Assembly (NCBI GenBank): GCA_027596945.1
Contig: JADGJH010000268.1
Span: 1-22,832 of the forward strand
Length of the DNA: 22,832 nt
Direction of reading: 5' to 3'
Origin: Physocladia obscura
Lineage: Eukaryota > Chytridiomycota > Chytridiomycetes > Chytridiales > Chytriomycetaceae
This document shows positions 21,102 through 22,832 of the stretch, piece after piece. Made by a program: the position numbers and the translations under genes. The notes under the pieces are model-generated. The model worked only from the letters and a program-made list of their open reading frames with translations, was not told the origin of the DNA and did not search any database. Every line of letters starts with the position of its first letter. The stretch's first letter is position 1.

Positions 21102-21112
21102 TTAACCCTAAC
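21102..21112. promoter_or_regulatory. Telomere-like box TTAACCCTAAC
   Basis: It contains AACCCTAA, the complement of the TTAGGGTT telomeric word. Such boxes are bound by Myb-type telobox proteins (Tbf1/TRF-like) in fungi and plants. It is single, not an array, so it is not a telomere. Confidence 0.35.
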
Positions 21113-21303
21113 ATTGCGCTCCCTTCGACACAGGATATGGCTTGCGTGATATCAAAAAACCATTAGAAGTGATTAATTAATTGTTTGTTCTTACTGCTGT
21201 TGTTGGCCTGAAAAATGAATATACCACTCACTCAAGCTGCTTTATTACGTCTAAATTTCTCCAAGAATTCACGTTGCTAAATTCAAGAGAAAGAACAGAA
21301 AAC

Positions 21304-21327
21304 GGTTAGGGTTCTCTTTAGGGTTAA
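21304..21327. promoter_or_regulatory. Two telomere-like boxes, TTAGGGTT x2
   Basis: GGTTAGGGTT (21304-21313) and TTTAGGGTTAA (21317-21327) lie 3 bp apart in the same orientation. Two copies so close together exceed what chance would give. Binding by a telobox protein is inference. Confidence 0.4.
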
Positions 21328-21630
21328 TGAAAATCTTGATTCCACATTTTTTTCATCAAAAAAAAACAAACAAAAAAGGGTTGCAAAGAAAAAATCTTGG
21401 GTTTTCTCGACCTCGCCATTAAACATCGTTTTATTACAAAAAATAGCACAAAACCGGAAGAGCCAACACAATAAATTGAACTAGATTAGAAGACAAAAAA
21501 TAGAGTGTGTCGGGGTATGGTCAAACGAAGAAAACCAATCAATTAAGGGGGAGGCGAAATTAGAGAGTAAGAGAAAGTAAAGGTAAAAAGAAACGGATGT
21601 AAGAGAGGAAAACGTAAATTCAAAAATATT

Positions 21631-22407
21631 TCAAGATCTGGGAAGGGCCTTCTTGCCCTTTCTGCGTTGGACACTAGTTTTTCTGAACGGAAAAGACTGC
21701 GGGCGGTCGTAACCGTGCTGTTTGCGGAATAGACCGCATGCGTTGCATAGCGGGTTCTTGAGACGATCCTTGCGCCATACGGAAGTTTCGGTACCCCCAC
21801 AGTTTACGCAAACTGGCTTTGGCTTCGGAGGCTTTGAAGGCAAAGCGGCCATCAGCGGCGCGGAGGCGGCGCGTGCTGGTAAATTAGTAGCTTTGGTGGC
21901 ATTATTAGTGTTGTCGGTGGTGGCGTATGAGCAGTTGTGGCTGGGGAGAATCGGAGTTGTTGGGCACGTGCCACTAGCGGAGCGAATCGGCATTGGCACT
22001 GGCCTTGGCGCCGGCATTGCCGTTGGCATTGGGGGAGAAGCGGGATTCATAACTGGAGCTATAACAGGCATTAACATTGGCATTGGTCTTTGAAGAGGAA
22101 GGGGACGGGTTTCAGGTGTTTGCTGCTGCTGTGATGACGCTAGATTCGTTGAGCATGCGAGCAGAAACTCGTATGCGGAAAACTGATCGTTTGGAATCAC
22201 AAATCCATTTGAGGCGATCACCACCTGGCTGTTGTAGCTGCTGCTGGTGCTGTTGCTGCGGCTGTAGTAGTCGTCTACGCTGTAGCTGCGGCTCTGCTGC
22301 TGTGGGGGCGTCAGTGGCTCGAACGTGAAAGCTGTGTGTTCCTCGGCTTGAAACAACAACGACTCAACGTCGCAGTCCAGGTCAAACGCGTATGTTGGGG
22401 AAAGCAT
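21631..22407 (-). CDS. GATA-type zinc-finger transcription factor (second of a pair)
   Basis: A single exon of 258 residues from the ATG at 22407. The N-terminus is acidic and aromatic (FDLDCDVESLLFQAEEH), then Gln/Ser-rich, then a Pro/Met repeat region (PMPMLMPVIAP, PMPTAMPAP). The C-terminal finger has Cys200, 203, 221 and 224 in the C-X2-C-X17-C-X2-C pattern, with ETSVWRKD and CNACGLFRKQHG. It is followed by YDRPQSFPFRKTSVQRRK and a Lys-rich end. The finger plus about 20 residues after it matches the gene at 18416-19210 closely, while the N-termini are unrelated, so the two are paralogues. Expected role: nuclear DNA binding at GATA sites. The target pathway cannot be inferred. A telomere-like box lies 41-50 bp upstream of the ATG. 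Confidence 0.9.
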   Translation of the reverse strand: MLSPTYAFDLDCDVESLLFQAEEHTAFTFEPLTPPQQQSRSYSVDDYYSRSNSTSSSYNSQVVIASNGFVIPNDQFSAYEFLLACSTNLASSQQQQTPETRPLPLQRPMPMLMPVIAPVMNPASPPMPTAMPAPRPVPMPIRSASGTCPTTPILPSHNCSYATTDNTNNATKATNLPARAASAPLMAALPSKPPKPKPVCVNCGGTETSVWRKDRLKNPLCNACGLFRKQHGYDRPQSFPFRKTSVQRRKGKKALPRS

Positions 22408-22832
22408 ACTTGATGACTCAATATCACTGAACGCGATGAAGTAAGGGGTTTAGGGTTCTGAGTTTTTTTCCAAATCAAAAAAAAAAAAAGTTTGAGAAAT
22501 TTTTGTTTTTGTTGCTGTAGTGTCCTTTCCGCTCGAATAATTATGAAAGAAAAATGCATGCAAGAAGAATAAGAAGCAGATCGGTTTTGTATTTAAACAA
22601 TCAAAAAATCACCCAAAATTGCGTAGACTAAAATAGTTTGTCGTTTCATATATTTTAGTAGGGTTATTTGCTTTAGCAGCGGTGGTGATTTTGTCGAAGT
22701 TCAAATTCAGCCAAAAAATGAAGCATGAAAAACTGCATGAAAAACAAAAAAAGATACTAAAGTCAAAGAGTACACGCAATCTGTGCGTCAGCGCAAACAA
22801 CAGTCGAAGATTTGATTACAACGATGTTGCAC
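22408..22832. other. 5' flank of the second GATA gene, to window end
   Basis: AT-rich sequence with A-runs (22478-22490 and others). Minus-strand frames (22311-22559 and 22609-22800) lack recognisable features. The first partly overlaps the GATA gene in another frame. A TAGGGTTA word lies near 22660. No gene is supported. Confidence 0.45.
22448..22457. promoter_or_regulatory. Telomere-like box GTTTAGGGTT in the promoter of the second GATA gene
   Basis: The motif lies 41-50 bp upstream of the ATG of the minus-strand GATA gene. The position fits a promoter element or 5' leader. The factor is inferred only from the motif. Confidence 0.35.

Larger units (their letters stand above)
20545..21630. 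other. Convergent 3' spacer with telomere-like motifs
   Basis: About 1.1 kb lies between two convergent genes. It holds an AATAAA just after the mitochondrial gene, A-rich runs near 21357-21393, and three TTAGGG/CCCTAA motifs (listed separately). A short minus-strand frame at 21283-21471 shows nothing recognisable. I see no gene. Confidence 0.5.

Noticed and set aside
21722..22328. Plus-strand frames antisense to the second GATA gene (Gly/Ile-rich and Cys-rich)
   Set aside because: They mirror the Pro/Met-rich and Gln-rich parts of the real gene. The Cys runs come from the complement of CAG triplets.
1..22832. tRNA, rRNA, CRISPR array or transposon
   Set aside because: I looked for box A/B-like pairs, cloverleaf ends, regularly spaced repeats and transposase motifs and saw none. 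A tRNA scan was not possible here.

Overview
The window looks like nuclear DNA of a fungus, probably an early-diverging one such as a chytrid. Genes carry short GT-AG introns (about 40-98 nt) and are separated by AT-rich spacers. The gene set includes fungal SWI1, an amino acid permease of the yeast AAT family, GATA-type zinc fingers and a fungal adenylation/hexapeptide-repeat enzyme. The placement in Chytridiomycota is an inference from gene style. I saw no CRISPR array, rRNA, tRNA, transposase or virus-derived gene.

Layout. Bases 350-5161 (-) hold a five-exon SWI1/ARID1-type subunit of the SWI/SNF chromatin remodeller, with long polyglutamine stretches and an ARID domain split by an intron. 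A 12-bp CACGTG palindrome lies just upstream. Bases 5231-7031 form a long spacer with two kinds of degenerate repeat and a possible decayed small membrane-protein gene. An OTU deubiquitinase (7032-8210, -) starts almost back to back with an F-box-like gene (8232-9293, +), which only reads through if three very short introns are removed.

Bases 9452-14978 (+) encode the most unusual product: a 1699-residue NRPS-like protein in eight exons. Its order is adenylation domain, a second AMP-binding C-terminal subdomain, carrier domain, then three membrane-plus-hexapeptide modules. It has no condensation or thioesterase domain. An amino acid permease follows on the same strand (15474-17157), 495 bp later.

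The right end has two related GATA zinc-finger genes facing each other (18416-19210 + and 21631-22407 -). Between them lies a two-exon gene for a probable mitochondrial protein of unknown function (19396-20544, +). Telomere-like TTAGGGTT motifs cluster in this part.

Working together: the only plausible functional pairing is the NRPS-like enzyme with the permease, as activator and possible transporter of an amino acid. The GATA factors belong to a family that often controls nitrogen metabolism in fungi. These links are inferred from proximity only. All gene models are joined exons predicted by eye; those of SWI1, the NRPS-like gene, the permease and the mitochondrial gene keep frame across every junction.
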